From Burkholderiales bacterium (lineage in GTDB: Bacteria > Pseudomonadota > Gammaproteobacteria > Burkholderiales > SG8-41), in assembly GCA_019634975.1 (NCBI GenBank), contig JAHCAI010000002.1, positions 248,001 through 312,000 of the forward strand: 64,000 bases of DNA. Reading direction: 5' to 3'. Positions within the stretch are counted from its first letter, which is position 1; the number at the start of each line of letters is the position of its first letter. Of this stretch, positions 19,177 through 28,167 are shown in pieces. The notes under the pieces were generated by a model that was not told the origin of the DNA, made no database searches, and saw only the letters and a program-made list of their open reading frames with translations. The position numbers and the translations under genes were made by a program.

Positions 19177-20166
19177 ATGAATCATCGAAAAATGAAATCG
19201 CGTGTCGTGCTGTGCGCATTTGCCGGCCTGCTGGCATTGCCGGCTACCGCCGCCGAACCGGCCGATGCCTATCCCGTCAGGCCGATCCGGTTTCTGGTCG
19301 GATTTGCCGCAGGCGGGGCCAACGACCTCGTTGCCCGCCTGGTGGCCGGCAAGCTCGGTCCGCGCCTTGGCCAGCAGATCATCGTCGATAACCGGCCCGG
19401 CGGCGGCGGTCAGCTGGCGCATGAATTGCTGGTGAATGCCGCGCCCGACGGCTACACGATGATTCTCGCGTCGGTGACCGGTCTGGCGATGGCGCCCGGG
19501 CTGCGCGGCAAGCTCCCCTACGATCCGGTGCGCGATTTTGCGCCGGTGGTGCAGGTGGTTGATGCCGCCACCCTTTTCTCGGCGAATCCCTCGAGCGCCT
19601 CGCGTTCGCTGGGCGACTTCGTGGCGCGGGTGAAGAAGGAGCCGGGGAAGATTACCGTCGGCAATCCCGGCACCGGCAGCGTCGGGCACCTGGCCTTTGA
19701 ACGCTTTGCGAGCGCCGCCGGCATCCGCGTCGTCAATGTGCCCTACAAGAGCGGGGGGCAGGCTGCGACTGCCGCGATATCCGGCGAGGTGGAACACCTG
19801 GCCGGAATCATTTCCTCCGGGGCGCCCCATGTCAGGGCCGGCAAGCTTCGCGGCCTCGGAGTGACCAGTGCCCGCCGCTCGCAGACGCTGCCCGATGTGC
19901 CAACGGTTGCCGAGCAGGGTTATCCCGGCTTCGAGGCCAGCGGCTGGCTGGGCATCGCCTTGCCGGCGAGGACGCCGCCGGGCATCGTGCAGCGGCTGCA
20001 CCGGGAAACGCAGGCCGTGATGGCCCAGGCCGACACCCGGGCGTTTCTCGACAAGGCGGGGCTCGATATCGTGATGAAAAACCCCGAGGAGTTCCGCGCC
20101 TACATCAAGACCGAGCTCGATCGCTGGACGCGCCTGATCCGCGAGGCGGGCATCAAGGTGGATTGA
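19177..20166 (+). CDS. Bug/TctC-type solute-binding receptor (tripartite tricarboxylate transport)
   Basis: Periplasmic receptor of the Bug family, 329 aa with an N-terminal signal peptide ending near ATAAEPADA. The first binding loop reads YPVRPIRFLVGFAAGGANDLVARLV, and NRPGGGGQLAHELL and VPYKSGGQA follow at the usual spacing. The receptor should deliver a carboxylate to the TctA-TctB permease encoded convergently just downstream (30 bp between stops). The ligand cannot be read from sequence. The start is the first ATG before the signal peptide, with a GGGGGGTGC leader. Confidence 0.92.
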   Translation: MNHRKMKSRVVLCAFAGLLALPATAAEPADAYPVRPIRFLVGFAAGGANDLVARLVAGKLGPRLGQQIIVDNRPGGGGQLAHELLVNAAPDGYTMILASVTGLAMAPGLRGKLPYDPVRDFAPVVQVVDAATLFSANPSSASRSLGDFVARVKKEPGKITVGNPGTGSVGHLAFERFASAAGIRVVNVPYKSGGQAATAAISGEVEHLAGIISSGAPHVRAGKLRGLGVTSARRSQTLPDVPTVAEQGYPGFEASGWLGIALPARTPPGIVQRLHRETQAVMAQADTRAFLDKAGLDIVMKNPEEFRAYIKTELDRWTRLIREAGIKVD

Positions 20167-20196
20167 AGTCCGCTGACACGCACGACCTCCGGCGGG

Positions 20197-21723
20197 CTAA
20201 CGCGCCTTGGCCTGCTCGAGCGCGGACTGCCCCGACCGCGCCGGACGGCGCATCGATGTGACGATTGCCCAGACCAGCAGCGCCACGGTGATGCCGATGA
20301 AGACGGCACTGATCGGGCGCTCGACAAAGACCATGAAGTCGCCACGCGAGATCAGCAGGGCTCTCCTCACGTTTTCCTCCATCAATGGGCCCAGCACGTA
20401 GCCCAGAAGCAACGGTGCCGGAGGGAAGTCGAGCAGGCGCATTGCATAGCCCATGGCGCCGAAGATCGCGACGATCCATACGTCGAATGTGCTGTTGTTG
20501 ATGCTGAAAACGCCGATGCATACCAGTACCAGCACCGCGGGATAAAGCAGGTGGTAAGGCACAGCCAGCAGGCGTACCCAGACACCGATCAGCGGGATGT
20601 TCAGTACCAGAAGCATGATGTTGCCGATCCAGAAACTCATGATAAGGCCCCAGAAAAGGTCGGGCTTCTCGGTCATCAGTTGCGGGCCCGGCGTTATGCC
20701 GTGGATCATCAGGGCGCCCAGCATCAGCGCCATGCTGACGGTTCCGGGAATGCCCAGCGTCAGGGTGGGAATGAAGGCGGTCTGGTCGCAGGCGTTGTTG
20801 GACGACTCCGGCCCGGTCACCCCTTCCACCGCGCCCTTGCCGAAACGCGAGGGATCCCTGGCCAGGCGCTTTTCAACGGCATAGGACATGAAGGAAGCGA
20901 TGGTGCCGCCGGTTCCCGGAAGCGCGCCGAAAAACGATCCGATGGCCGAGCCGCGGGTCATGGGCATCCAGGATCTGCGCCAGTCGTCGCGTGACGGGAT
21001 CATCGAGCGTAAGGTGATGCTCTTGCGGTCGACCTGGCCGCGGCGTATCCGGTTCACACTGGCGATCACTTCGGCGATGCCGAACAGACCCATGGCGATG
21101 GCGACCAGGCTGATGCCGTCCGTCAGTTCCGGGAAGCCGAATGAAAAGCGCGCCATGCCGCTGTTGACATCGGTGCCGATCACGCCGATCAGAACGCCGA
21201 GCACGACCATGGCGATACCCTTGACCGGCGCCCCCGAAGAGATGGTCGACGCCGCGACGAGGCCCAGCAACATCATCGAGAAGTACTCTGGCGCGCCGAA
21301 TTTCAGGGCGACCTCGGCAATGGCTGGCGAGAACAGCATCAGGATGATGATGCCCACGGTGGCGCCGAAGAACGAGGCGATTGTCGTCATGAACAGCGCG
21401 ACCCCCGCGCGTCCGCTTTGCGCCATGGGATAGCCGTCTAGGCAGGCGACGGCCGAGGACGGCGTACCGGGCAGATTAAGCAGGATCGATGCGGTGGATC
21501 CCCCGTAGGTCGACCCGTAGTAGACGCCCGCCAGCATGACGATGGCATTGGTCGGATCGAGGTGGAAAGTGACCGGTAGCAGCAGGGCTATCGTCGCGAG
21601 GGCGCCGATGCCGGGCAGAACCCCGACCAGGGTGCCGAGGAGCACGCCCAGAAAGCAGTACCAGAGGTTGGAGAGCGACAGCGCGCTCTCCATGCCGATG
21701 ATGAAGTAGTCGAGGAGTTCCAT
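20197..21723 (-). CDS. tctA: TctA, large permease subunit of tripartite tricarboxylate transporter
   Basis: Large integral membrane subunit, 508 aa with about 11-12 hydrophobic segments. The family's duplicated glycine/proline signatures are present: GVLPGIGALATIALLLP near the N-terminus and FFGALPGTGGTIASFMSYAVEKR in the middle. The VYYGSTYGGSTASILLNLPGTP segment is highly typical. The start ATG overlaps the tctB stop by one base (TGATG), so the two are translated together. With TctB and the adjacent Bug receptor this is a complete uptake system. Confidence 0.95.
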   Translation of the reverse strand: MELLDYFIIGMESALSLSNLWYCFLGVLLGTLVGVLPGIGALATIALLLPVTFHLDPTNAIVMLAGVYYGSTYGGSTASILLNLPGTPSSAVACLDGYPMAQSGRAGVALFMTTIASFFGATVGIIILMLFSPAIAEVALKFGAPEYFSMMLLGLVAASTISSGAPVKGIAMVVLGVLIGVIGTDVNSGMARFSFGFPELTDGISLVAIAMGLFGIAEVIASVNRIRRGQVDRKSITLRSMIPSRDDWRRSWMPMTRGSAIGSFFGALPGTGGTIASFMSYAVEKRLARDPSRFGKGAVEGVTGPESSNNACDQTAFIPTLTLGIPGTVSMALMLGALMIHGITPGPQLMTEKPDLFWGLIMSFWIGNIMLLVLNIPLIGVWVRLLAVPYHLLYPAVLVLVCIGVFSINNSTFDVWIVAIFGAMGYAMRLLDFPPAPLLLGYVLGPLMEENVRRALLISRGDFMVFVERPISAVFIGITVALLVWAIVTSMRRPARSGQSALEQAKAR

Positions 21724-22181
21724 CAGAAGGGCCACACGAACGGATGGATGGGAATGCCGAGGCCGAAGAGGAAGATCAGCACAGCGGCCGCGGAAAGCGC
21801 GGCAGCCAGAAGCAGCGTACCGATGATGCCCAGCTTGCTGTCGGCCAGGACTGAGAGACCGGTCAAGAGGAATATTGCGGGGACCACTCCGATGCGCTCG
21901 ACGGTCAGGGCGAATACCAGAGTGCCAAGCAGCACGAAGAACAGCGGGCGGAATTCCGGCCTGGGCAGGCTGCCGCGACGGAACCATGCGGGCAAGGCTA
22001 TCAGCAGCCCGAGCGCGGCCAGCACGTAGCCCAGCACCGCCGGGAACATGCCGGGCCCCATGCGGCTGACGCTGCCCAGCGGGTAGTGATGCGCTGCATA
22101 CAGTGCGCAGAACATGCCGATCGCGATCAGCAGCGCGCCTGCGATGAGGTCGCGACCGTCCTTTTGTCGTAACCAGTTCAT
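21723..22181 (-). CDS. tctB: TctB, small permease subunit of tripartite tricarboxylate transporter
   Basis: Small four-helix membrane subunit, 152 aa, starting MNWLRQKDGRDLIAGALL after a strong GGAGGAAATCAC leader. The family pattern is a first helix, then GSVSRMGPGMFPAVLGYVLAALG, followed by two or three further hydrophobic helices. It forms the first gene of the tctBA transcript and is divergent from the tctD-tctE sensor pair. Confidence 0.92.
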   Translation of the reverse strand: MNWLRQKDGRDLIAGALLIAIGMFCALYAAHHYPLGSVSRMGPGMFPAVLGYVLAALGLLIALPAWFRRGSLPRPEFRPLFFVLLGTLVFALTVERIGVVPAIFLLTGLSVLADSKLGIIGTLLLAAALSAAAVLIFLFGLGIPIHPFVWPF

Positions 22182-22486
22182 GTGATTTCCTCCAGCGTTG
22201 AACCGCGCACGGTCCTTGGCTCTTGACTTTTGCCGTTGCGCAGACGGACATGCTTGCCTGTCATCGACGGGCGTCCTTACTCGCGGCGGGAACCTTAGCG
22301 GGGGCAGCCTGCGTCCCGCTGAATCGTGGCTTGCACGGAACTGAAAGCGCGCATTTTTATGCTTTCTGTGCCCGCTGATGCCTCCGCCGCGCTTTTGCGG
22401 CAACCGATCATCGATTAGAGTGTCTGCAGAACGGGAGCGGCAGGCTCTGTCGCCTGTTCGGCGTATTGACAAGGAGCCATATCCGG
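22182..22486. promoter_or_regulatory. tctB / tctD divergent intergenic region
   Basis: A 305-bp region between divergently oriented transporter and two-component genes, where TctD would be expected to act. It holds the ribosome sites for both genes (GGAGGAAAT on the minus side, AAGGAG on the plus side). I see no strong promoter pair and no clear TctD operator; the only small palindrome noted is ATCGAT within CGATCATCGATTAG near 22407-22420. Confidence 0.4.
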
Positions 22487-23167
22487 ATGCATGTGCTGAT
22501 CGTGGAGGATGACAAGGCCCTGGGCGAAGGGCTGGTCCGTTACCTGCTGCAGGCCGGACATCGGGTGGAGCTTGCGACCAGCGGCCGCGAAGCGGACCTG
22601 CTGATGGCGCACGAGGAGTACGACCTCGTGATACTCGACATCGGTCTGCCGGGCATGGACGGGTTCGAGGTGCTGCGCAGGGCGCGGCTGCGTGAGCGCT
22701 ATGTCCCCGCGCTCGTGCTCACCGCGCGCGACTCGGTCGCGGACCGGGTGCATGGACTGGATCTCGGCGCCGATGACTACCTGATCAAGCCGTTCTCGCT
22801 GATGGAGCTCGAGGCGCGGATGCGCGCGGTGATCCGGCGCGGGCAGCAGACGGCGGAGACCCAGATCGTCTGCGGGCAGCTGAAGGTGGACATCGCCGCG
22901 AAACGGGTCTGGGTTGCGGGCGATCCGGTGCGGCTGACCGCGCGTGAATGGGGCGTGCTCGAGTTCCTGGTGCTGCGCGCCGGCAAGATCGTCAGCAAGG
23001 AGCAGATCGTGTCGGCGATCAGCAGCGCGGACGAGGACCTGAACCTCAATGTGGTCGAGGTCTACATCTCGAGGCTGCGCAACAAGCTCGGGCCGGCGGG
23101 CGTCAAGATCCACTCCATCCGCGGCTTCGGCTACTACCTGGACAAGACTGCCGACGATGCAAGTTAG
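22487..23167 (+). CDS. tctD: TctD-like response regulator (OmpR/PhoB type)
   Basis: Response regulator of 226 aa. The receiver domain has acidic residues Glu7-Asp8-Asp9, phospho-acceptor Asp51 (LVILDIGLPG) and Lys101 (YLIKPF). A C-terminal winged helix (ARTWGVLEFLVLRAGKIVSKEQI-like pattern, ending NVVEVYISRLRNKLG) binds DNA. The start is at MHVLIVEDD, 10 bases after AAGGAG; an upstream in-frame ATG lacks this site. It overlaps the sensor kinase gene by 11 bases. Placement beside tctBA strongly suggests it controls that transporter. Confidence 0.92.
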   Translation: MHVLIVEDDKALGEGLVRYLLQAGHRVELATSGREADLLMAHEEYDLVILDIGLPGMDGFEVLRRARLRERYVPALVLTARDSVADRVHGLDLGADDYLIKPFSLMELEARMRAVIRRGQQTAETQIVCGQLKVDIAAKRVWVAGDPVRLTAREWGVLEFLVLRAGKIVSKEQIVSAISSADEDLNLNVVEVYISRLRNKLGPAGVKIHSIRGFGYYLDKTADDAS

Positions 23168-24518
23168 CATACGCCGCCTGCTGTTCCGGTGGCTCGCGCT
23201 GCTGCTGCTGCTCGCCGTCGTGGCCGCGACGCTGCTCGGCCACGCTCTCGCGCTGCGCCCGGTGACGGCGGCGTACGACTGGGTGCTGGTCGATACCGCG
23301 CTGTCGCTGACCCGCCTGATCAATTCGCGGCCGGACGTGAACCCGGAGGCGCTGTCGAACTCCGCCGACATGCTGCTGCGCACCGACCAGTTCGACCGCA
23401 TTTACTACTCGGTGCATGACAGCCGCGGGCGCCTGATCGCCGGCGATGCCCAGCTGCGGCCGCCGCGCATGGAGTCGCTGGAGGCGGGCGAGCTGCTCTA
23501 CGACGCGAGGGTGGACGGCGAGCAGGTCAGGGTGGCGGCAATGCGCGTCAGCCTGCGCGGCGTCGATGCCATCGTTCAGGTCGCGGAGACCGGGGTCAAG
23601 CGCAGCGAGCTGACGCGGCAGATCGTCACCGGCATGATCGCGATCGAGGTGATGCTCGTCGTCTCCGTGGTGATCCTGGTGATGTTCGGCGTGGGCAAGG
23701 GGCTCGAACCGCTGGATCACCTGCGCGCGGAGATCGGCGCGCGTTCCCACCGCGACCTGCGCCCGATAGACCCGGAGCGCGCGCCGGTGGAGGTGCGCCC
23801 GCTGGTGGTCGCGCTGAACGAGCTGCTCGCGCGCCTGGACCGCACGCTGCAGTCGCAGCAGCAGTTCGTCGCCAATGCGGCCCACCAGCTGCGCACGCCG
23901 CTCGCCGGTCTGCGCATGCAGGTCGAATACGGATTGAGCCAGACCGATCCGGGGGAGCATCTGCGGGTGCTCAGGGAGCTGGGACTGTCGACCGAGAGGG
24001 CGGTGCGCCTGGCCAACCAGCTGCTGACGCTGGCGCGCGCGGAGGCAGGATTCTCCCAGGCCGATTCGATGCGCCCGCTGGATTTGCGCGGCGTGGCGGA
24101 GGACGTCGTGGAGAGCTGGATGCCGGCCGCGATACGCAAGAAGATCGATCTCGGCCTGAGCCTGGAGGCGGCGCCGGTGCTGGGCGATGTTTTCCTGCTG
24201 CGGGAACTGCTGTCGAATCTCATCGACAACGCCATTGCCTACACGCCCTCCGGCGGCCGTGTCACCGTTGCCACCGGCTGCCGGGGCGATGTCGCTGTGC
24301 TGCGCGTGGAGGATGACGGTGTCGGCATACCGGAGGCACTGAGACCGCGGGTGTTCGACCGTTTTTATCGGGCCGACGGCGCCGGTGGCGAGGGTTGCGG
24401 ACTGGGGCTCGCCATCGTGCGCGAAATCGCCCACCTCCACGGCGGCAGCGTCGATATTGCCGCGCCGCCGGCCGGGCGCGGCACCGTCGTCACTCTGCAA
24501 CTGCCGCGCCGCGGCTGA
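23157..24518 (+). CDS. tctE: TctE-like sensor histidine kinase
   Basis: Membrane histidine kinase, 453 aa. The first membrane helix is residues 9-30 and the second about 157-178, framing a periplasmic sensor domain of about 125 residues. The phospho-acceptor is His243 (NAAHQLRTPLAGL). The ATPase domain shows the N box (LLSNLIDNAIAYTP), G1 (VEDDGVGIP) and G2 (GCGLGLAIV). It is co-translated with the regulator upstream. It probably senses the carboxylate brought in by the neighbouring transporter. Confidence 0.93.
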   Translation: MQVSIRRLLFRWLALLLLLAVVAATLLGHALALRPVTAAYDWVLVDTALSLTRLINSRPDVNPEALSNSADMLLRTDQFDRIYYSVHDSRGRLIAGDAQLRPPRMESLEAGELLYDARVDGEQVRVAAMRVSLRGVDAIVQVAETGVKRSELTRQIVTGMIAIEVMLVVSVVILVMFGVGKGLEPLDHLRAEIGARSHRDLRPIDPERAPVEVRPLVVALNELLARLDRTLQSQQQFVANAAHQLRTPLAGLRMQVEYGLSQTDPGEHLRVLRELGLSTERAVRLANQLLTLARAEAGFSQADSMRPLDLRGVAEDVVESWMPAAIRKKIDLGLSLEAAPVLGDVFLLRELLSNLIDNAIAYTPSGGRVTVATGCRGDVAVLRVEDDGVGIPEALRPRVFDRFYRADGAGGEGCGLGLAIVREIAHLHGGSVDIAAPPAGRGTVVTLQLPRRG

Positions 24519-24583
24519 ATTGCTTCTGCGCGTGTGCGGGTTTCAGTAATATATTGAATTAATTGGGTATTTTCAGTTTTTGC

Positions 24584-24613
24584 TTAACTTTTCCCGGTCC
24601 TCGCGTGTAAAAT
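24584..24613 (+). promoter_or_regulatory. Candidate promoter for petABC
   Basis: TTAACT and TAAAAT are separated by 18 bp and lie 44 bp before the petA ATG, in an AT-rich island inside GC-rich DNA. A further AT-rich stretch just upstream (24544-24573) loosely resembles the AT-rich repeat family and could serve as an UP-type element. Confidence 0.45.
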
Positions 24614-24656
24614 ATGCGCTTTTTCGCAGACGCAAGACGCAGAGGGGACTACGGGC

Positions 24657-25250
24657 ATGTCCGATAAAGATACCGATCAGGGTAAACGGCAGTTTCTGGT
24701 TGCCGCCACCACGGTGGCCGGCGGCGTGGCTGCCGGCGCAGCAGCGGTGCCGTTCGTGGCGAGCATGATGCCGTCGGAGCGCGCCAAGGCCGCCGGCGCG
24801 CCGGTGGAAGTCGATGTCAGCGCGCTGGCGCCCGGCGAACGCATCACCGTCGAGTGGCGCGGCAAGCCGGTTTGGGTGGTCCGCCGCACCAAGGAAATGC
24901 TGGAAACCATCCGCGCCAACGATGCCAATGTCGCCGATCCGGAGTCGAAAAAGCCGATGCAGCCGCCCTACGCGGCAAACGCGACCCGCGCGATCAAGGA
25001 CGAGTTCCTCGTGGTCGTGGGCATCTGCACCCACCTCGGCTGCTCGCCGGTCGACAAGTTCGCGAAGCAGGCGGAGGCTTTCGACCCCAACTGGCAGGGC
25101 GGCTTCTACTGCCCCTGCCACGGCTCGCTGTTCGACCTCGCCGGCCGCGTCTACAAGAACCGTCCCGCGCCTGACAACCTGGTGGTGCCGCCGCACACCT
25201 ACCTGTCGGACACGCGCATCCTGATCGGCGAAGATTCAAAGGGAGCCTGA
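24657..25250 (+). CDS. petA: PetA, Rieske iron-sulfur subunit of cytochrome bc1
   Basis: Rieske protein, 197 aa, the 2Fe-2S electron acceptor of the bc1 complex. Cluster ligands Cys124/His126 (CTHLGC) and Cys152/His155 (CPCHGS), and the disulfide cysteines 129 and 154, are all present. A single N-terminal helix acts as an uncleaved Tat signal-anchor. Its twin-arginine motif reads GKRQFLVAATT, Lys-Arg instead of Arg-Arg. It is followed by petB after 7 bp. Confidence 0.96.
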   Translation: MSDKDTDQGKRQFLVAATTVAGGVAAGAAAVPFVASMMPSERAKAAGAPVEVDVSALAPGERITVEWRGKPVWVVRRTKEMLETIRANDANVADPESKKPMQPPYAANATRAIKDEFLVVVGICTHLGCSPVDKFAKQAEAFDPNWQGGFYCPCHGSLFDLAGRVYKNRPAPDNLVVPPHTYLSDTRILIGEDSKGA

Positions 25251-25257
25251 ACACAAC

Positions 25258-26679
25258 ATGGCTGCTACTCCTAAAGAACCCGTGCAGTTCCGCGGCGCAG
25301 GCCCGCTCAATGCCCCGATCAGCGGACTGCTGACCTGGGTCGACCAGCGTTTCCCGCTGATGTCGCTGTGGCGAGACCACCTGTCGCAGTATTACGCGCC
25401 GAAGAACTTCAACTTCTGGTACTTCTTCGGTTCGCTGGCGATGCTGGTGCTGGTGATCCAGATCGTCACCGGCATCTTCCTGGTGATGCATTACAAGCCC
25501 TCGGCGGCCGAAGCCTTCGCCTCCGTCGAATACATCATGCGCGACGTGCCCGGCGGCTGGTTCATCCGCTACATGCACTCGACCGGCGCCTCGGCGTTTT
25601 TCATCGTCGTCTACCTGCACATGTTCCGCGGTCTGATGTACGGCTCCTACCGCCAGCCGCGCGAGCTGATCTGGATTTTCGGCATGCTGATTTACCTGTG
25701 CCTGATGGCAGAAGCCTTCTTCGGCTACCTGCTGCCCTGGGGCCAGATGTCGTTCTGGGGCGCGCAGGTGATCGTCAACCTGTTTGACGCGCTGCCGGTG
25801 ATCGGCCCCGACCTGTCGACGTGGATCCGCGGCGACTTCGTGGTGTCGGATGCGACGCTGAACCGCTTCTTCGCCTTCCACGTGATCGCGCTGCCGCTGG
25901 TGCTGCTGGGGCTCGTCGCCGCCCACATCATGGCGCTGCACGAAGTGGGTTCAAACAACCCCGACGGCGTCGAGATCAAGAAGCACAAGGACGAAAAAGG
26001 ACGGCCGCTGGACGGCATTCCCTTCCACCCGTACTACACGGTGAAGGACATCGTCGGCGTCGTGGTCTTCCTGTTCCTGTTCTTCCTGGTCGTGTTCTTC
26101 ATGCCGGAGATGGGCGGCTACTTCCTCGAGTTCAACAACTTCATTCCCGCCGATCCGCTGAAGACCCCGCCGCACATCGCGCCGGTCTGGTACTTCACGC
26201 CGTACTACTCGATCCTGCGCGCGATCACCGAGGAGTTCATGCTGGTGCTCGCGATCGGCGTTGCCGCCTACGTCGTGCTGATCTGGCTCACCGCGCGCGA
26301 CAGCCGCGTCAAGCTCGCCGCCGCGGCTATCGGCCTGGTCGTGATCGTGCTGATGAAGGGCGGCCCGCTGGCGCTCGACGCCAAGGTCTGGGGCGTGGTC
26401 ATGATGGGTGCGGCCACCCTGATCTTCTTCCTGCTGCCCTGGCTCGACCGCAGCCCGGTGAAGTCGATCCGCTACAAGGGCACGCTGTTCCGCACCGCGC
26501 TGACCGTGTTCGTGATCACCTTCATTGTCCTCGGCTACTACGGGGTGCAGGTGGTGACGCCGGTCGGCACCGTGATCTCGCAGATCGGCACGCTGCTCTA
26601 TTTCGCGTTTTTCCTGCTGATGCCCTGGTATTCGGCGATGGACAAGACCAAGCCGGAACCGGACCGGGTGACCATGTGA
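25258..26679 (+). CDS. petB: PetB, cytochrome b subunit of cytochrome bc1
   Basis: Di-heme cytochrome b, 473 aa, somewhat longer than the core family because of an extra hydrophobic C-terminal part. Quinol-site and heme-region motifs include GWFIRYMHSTGASAFF, LPWGQMSFWGAQV and the HVIALPLVLLGLVAAHIMALH heme-histidine segment. The PEWY quinol motif is not seen where expected; the corresponding stretch reads PVWYFTPYYSILRA, a variant. The stop overlaps the petC start by one base. Confidence 0.96.
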   Translation: MAATPKEPVQFRGAGPLNAPISGLLTWVDQRFPLMSLWRDHLSQYYAPKNFNFWYFFGSLAMLVLVIQIVTGIFLVMHYKPSAAEAFASVEYIMRDVPGGWFIRYMHSTGASAFFIVVYLHMFRGLMYGSYRQPRELIWIFGMLIYLCLMAEAFFGYLLPWGQMSFWGAQVIVNLFDALPVIGPDLSTWIRGDFVVSDATLNRFFAFHVIALPLVLLGLVAAHIMALHEVGSNNPDGVEIKKHKDEKGRPLDGIPFHPYYTVKDIVGVVVFLFLFFLVVFFMPEMGGYFLEFNNFIPADPLKTPPHIAPVWYFTPYYSILRAITEEFMLVLAIGVAAYVVLIWLTARDSRVKLAAAAIGLVVIVLMKGGPLALDAKVWGVVMMGAATLIFFLLPWLDRSPVKSIRYKGTLFRTALTVFVITFIVLGYYGVQVVTPVGTVISQIGTLLYFAFFLLMPWYSAMDKTKPEPDRVTM

Positions 26680-27443
26680 TGGCGGACAACATGAACAAAT
26701 TCAAGAATCTCATTGCCGCACTGCTGTTCGCGCCCGCGCTGGCGCTTGCCGCCGGAGCCGATGTCAAGCTCGACCGTGCGCCGATCGACGAAACCGACCA
26801 GGCCTCGCTGCAGCGCGGCGCGCGGCATTTCGTCAACTACTGCCTGAACTGCCACAGCGCGAACTACATGCGCTACAACCGCCTGAAGGACATCGGACTC
26901 ACCGACCAGCAGATCCTCGACAACCTGGTATTCACCGGCGTCAAGGTCGGAGACCTGATGCGGGTGGCGATGGATGCGAACGAGGCGCGCGAGTGGTTCG
27001 GCGCGGCCCCGCCCGACCTGACGGTGATCGCGCGCTCGCGCGCCTCCCATGCCGGCAGCGGCGCCGACTGGCTCTACAGCTACCTGCGCGGCTTCTACCG
27101 CGATGCGGAGCGCCCGTCGGGCTGGAACAACACCGTCTATCCCAATGTCGGCATGCCGCATGTGCTGTGGGAACTGCAGGGCGAGCAGGTGCTGGCCGAA
27201 CGCAAGGTGCAGGGAGCCGGCTTCGAGAGGACGGAGATGGCACTGAAGCTCGACAAGCCCGGAAAGCTGAGCCCTGTGGAATACGACCGCATGGTCGCCG
27301 ACCTGGTGAACTACATGGTGTTCATGGGCGAACCCGTGCGCAATGACCGCAAGACCATCGGCATGTTCGTGCTGCTGGCGCTCGGCCTGCTCTTCGTGCT
27401 GGCCTACGCGCTGAAGAAGGAGTACTGGAAGGACGTGCACTGA
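26679..27443 (+). CDS. petC: PetC, cytochrome c1 subunit of cytochrome bc1
   Basis: Membrane-anchored cytochrome c1, 254 aa from the ATG overlapping the petB stop; a second ATG four codons later is equally plausible. The signal peptide runs to about ALALAAG, heme c binds at Cys55-x-x-Cys58-His59 (CLNCHS), and a C-terminal anchor helix (TIGMFVLLALGLLFVLAYAL) ends in positively charged residues. The likely distal heme ligand region includes NVGMPHVLW. A hairpin terminator candidate follows. Confidence 0.95.
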   Translation: MADNMNKFKNLIAALLFAPALALAAGADVKLDRAPIDETDQASLQRGARHFVNYCLNCHSANYMRYNRLKDIGLTDQQILDNLVFTGVKVGDLMRVAMDANEAREWFGAAPPDLTVIARSRASHAGSGADWLYSYLRGFYRDAERPSGWNNTVYPNVGMPHVLWELQGEQVLAERKVQGAGFERTEMALKLDKPGKLSPVEYDRMVADLVNYMVFMGEPVRNDRKTIGMFVLLALGLLFVLAYALKKEYWKDVH

Positions 27444-27463
27444 AGTCCGGGCAATCCCGGCCG

Positions 27464-27497
27464 GGGCCGTGCGCGAGGACTGCGTCACGGCCCTTTG
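27464..27497 (+). terminator. Candidate terminator after petC
   Basis: An 8-bp GC-rich stem, GGGCCGTG pairing with CACGGCCC across a 14-nt loop, is followed by TTTGTG. The T-tract is short, so termination may be partial; sspA follows 60 bp later. Confidence 0.5.
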
Positions 27498-27556
27498 TGC
27501 CTCAGGCACCGGTCCGGCGAACCACTGAACTGCTGTTCCGTTACGGATAAACCATC

Positions 27557-28156
27557 ATGATGACACTCTATTCGGGCACCACCTGCCCATTCAGCCAGCG
27601 CTGCCGCTTCGTGCTCTACGAGAAGGGCATGGATTTCCAGATCATCGACGTCGACCTGTTCAACAAGCCGGAAGACCTCGCGGTGATGAACCCCTACAAC
27701 CAGGTGCCGGTGCTGGTCGAGCGCGACCTGATCCTCTACGAGTCGAACATCATCAACGAGTACATCGACGACCGCTTCCCGCACCCGCAGCTGATGCCGG
27801 CAGATCCGGTGATGCGTGCCCGCGCGCGGCTGTTCCTGTTCCGCTTCGAGCAGGAGATGTTCTCGCACGTCATCGCCATCGAGAAGGGCACGCAGAAGCA
27901 GGCCGACAAGGGTCGCCAGACCATCCGCGACGCGCTGACCCAGATCGCCCCGGTGTTCGCCAAGCAGAAGTACATGCTGGGCGAGGAGTTCTCGATGCTC
28001 GACGTGGCGATCGCGCCGCTGCTGTGGCGCCTTGACCACTATGGCATCCAGCTCGGCAAGCAGGCCGCGCCGCTGATGAAGTATGCCGAGCGCCTGTTCA
28101 GCCGGCCGGCCTACATCGACGCGCTGACGGCGTCCGAGAAGGTGATGCGGAAATGA
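27557..28156 (+). CDS. sspA: SspA, stringent starvation protein A (GST fold)
   Basis: RNA-polymerase-associated protein with a glutathione S-transferase fold, 199 aa. The N-terminal thioredoxin-like domain shows LYSGTTCPFSQRCRFVLYEKG and NPYNQVPVLVERDLILYESNIINEYIDDRFPHP; a helical C-terminal domain follows. The tyrosine and cysteine after SGTT are typical of SspA proteins. It lies next to sspB, and the petABC-sspAB order is characteristic of beta- and gammaproteobacteria. Confidence 0.93.
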   Translation: MMTLYSGTTCPFSQRCRFVLYEKGMDFQIIDVDLFNKPEDLAVMNPYNQVPVLVERDLILYESNIINEYIDDRFPHPQLMPADPVMRARARLFLFRFEQEMFSHVIAIEKGTQKQADKGRQTIRDALTQIAPVFAKQKYMLGEEFSMLDVAIAPLLWRLDHYGIQLGKQAAPLMKYAERLFSRPAYIDALTASEKVMRK

Positions 28157-28167
28157 CGGTGACGGGC

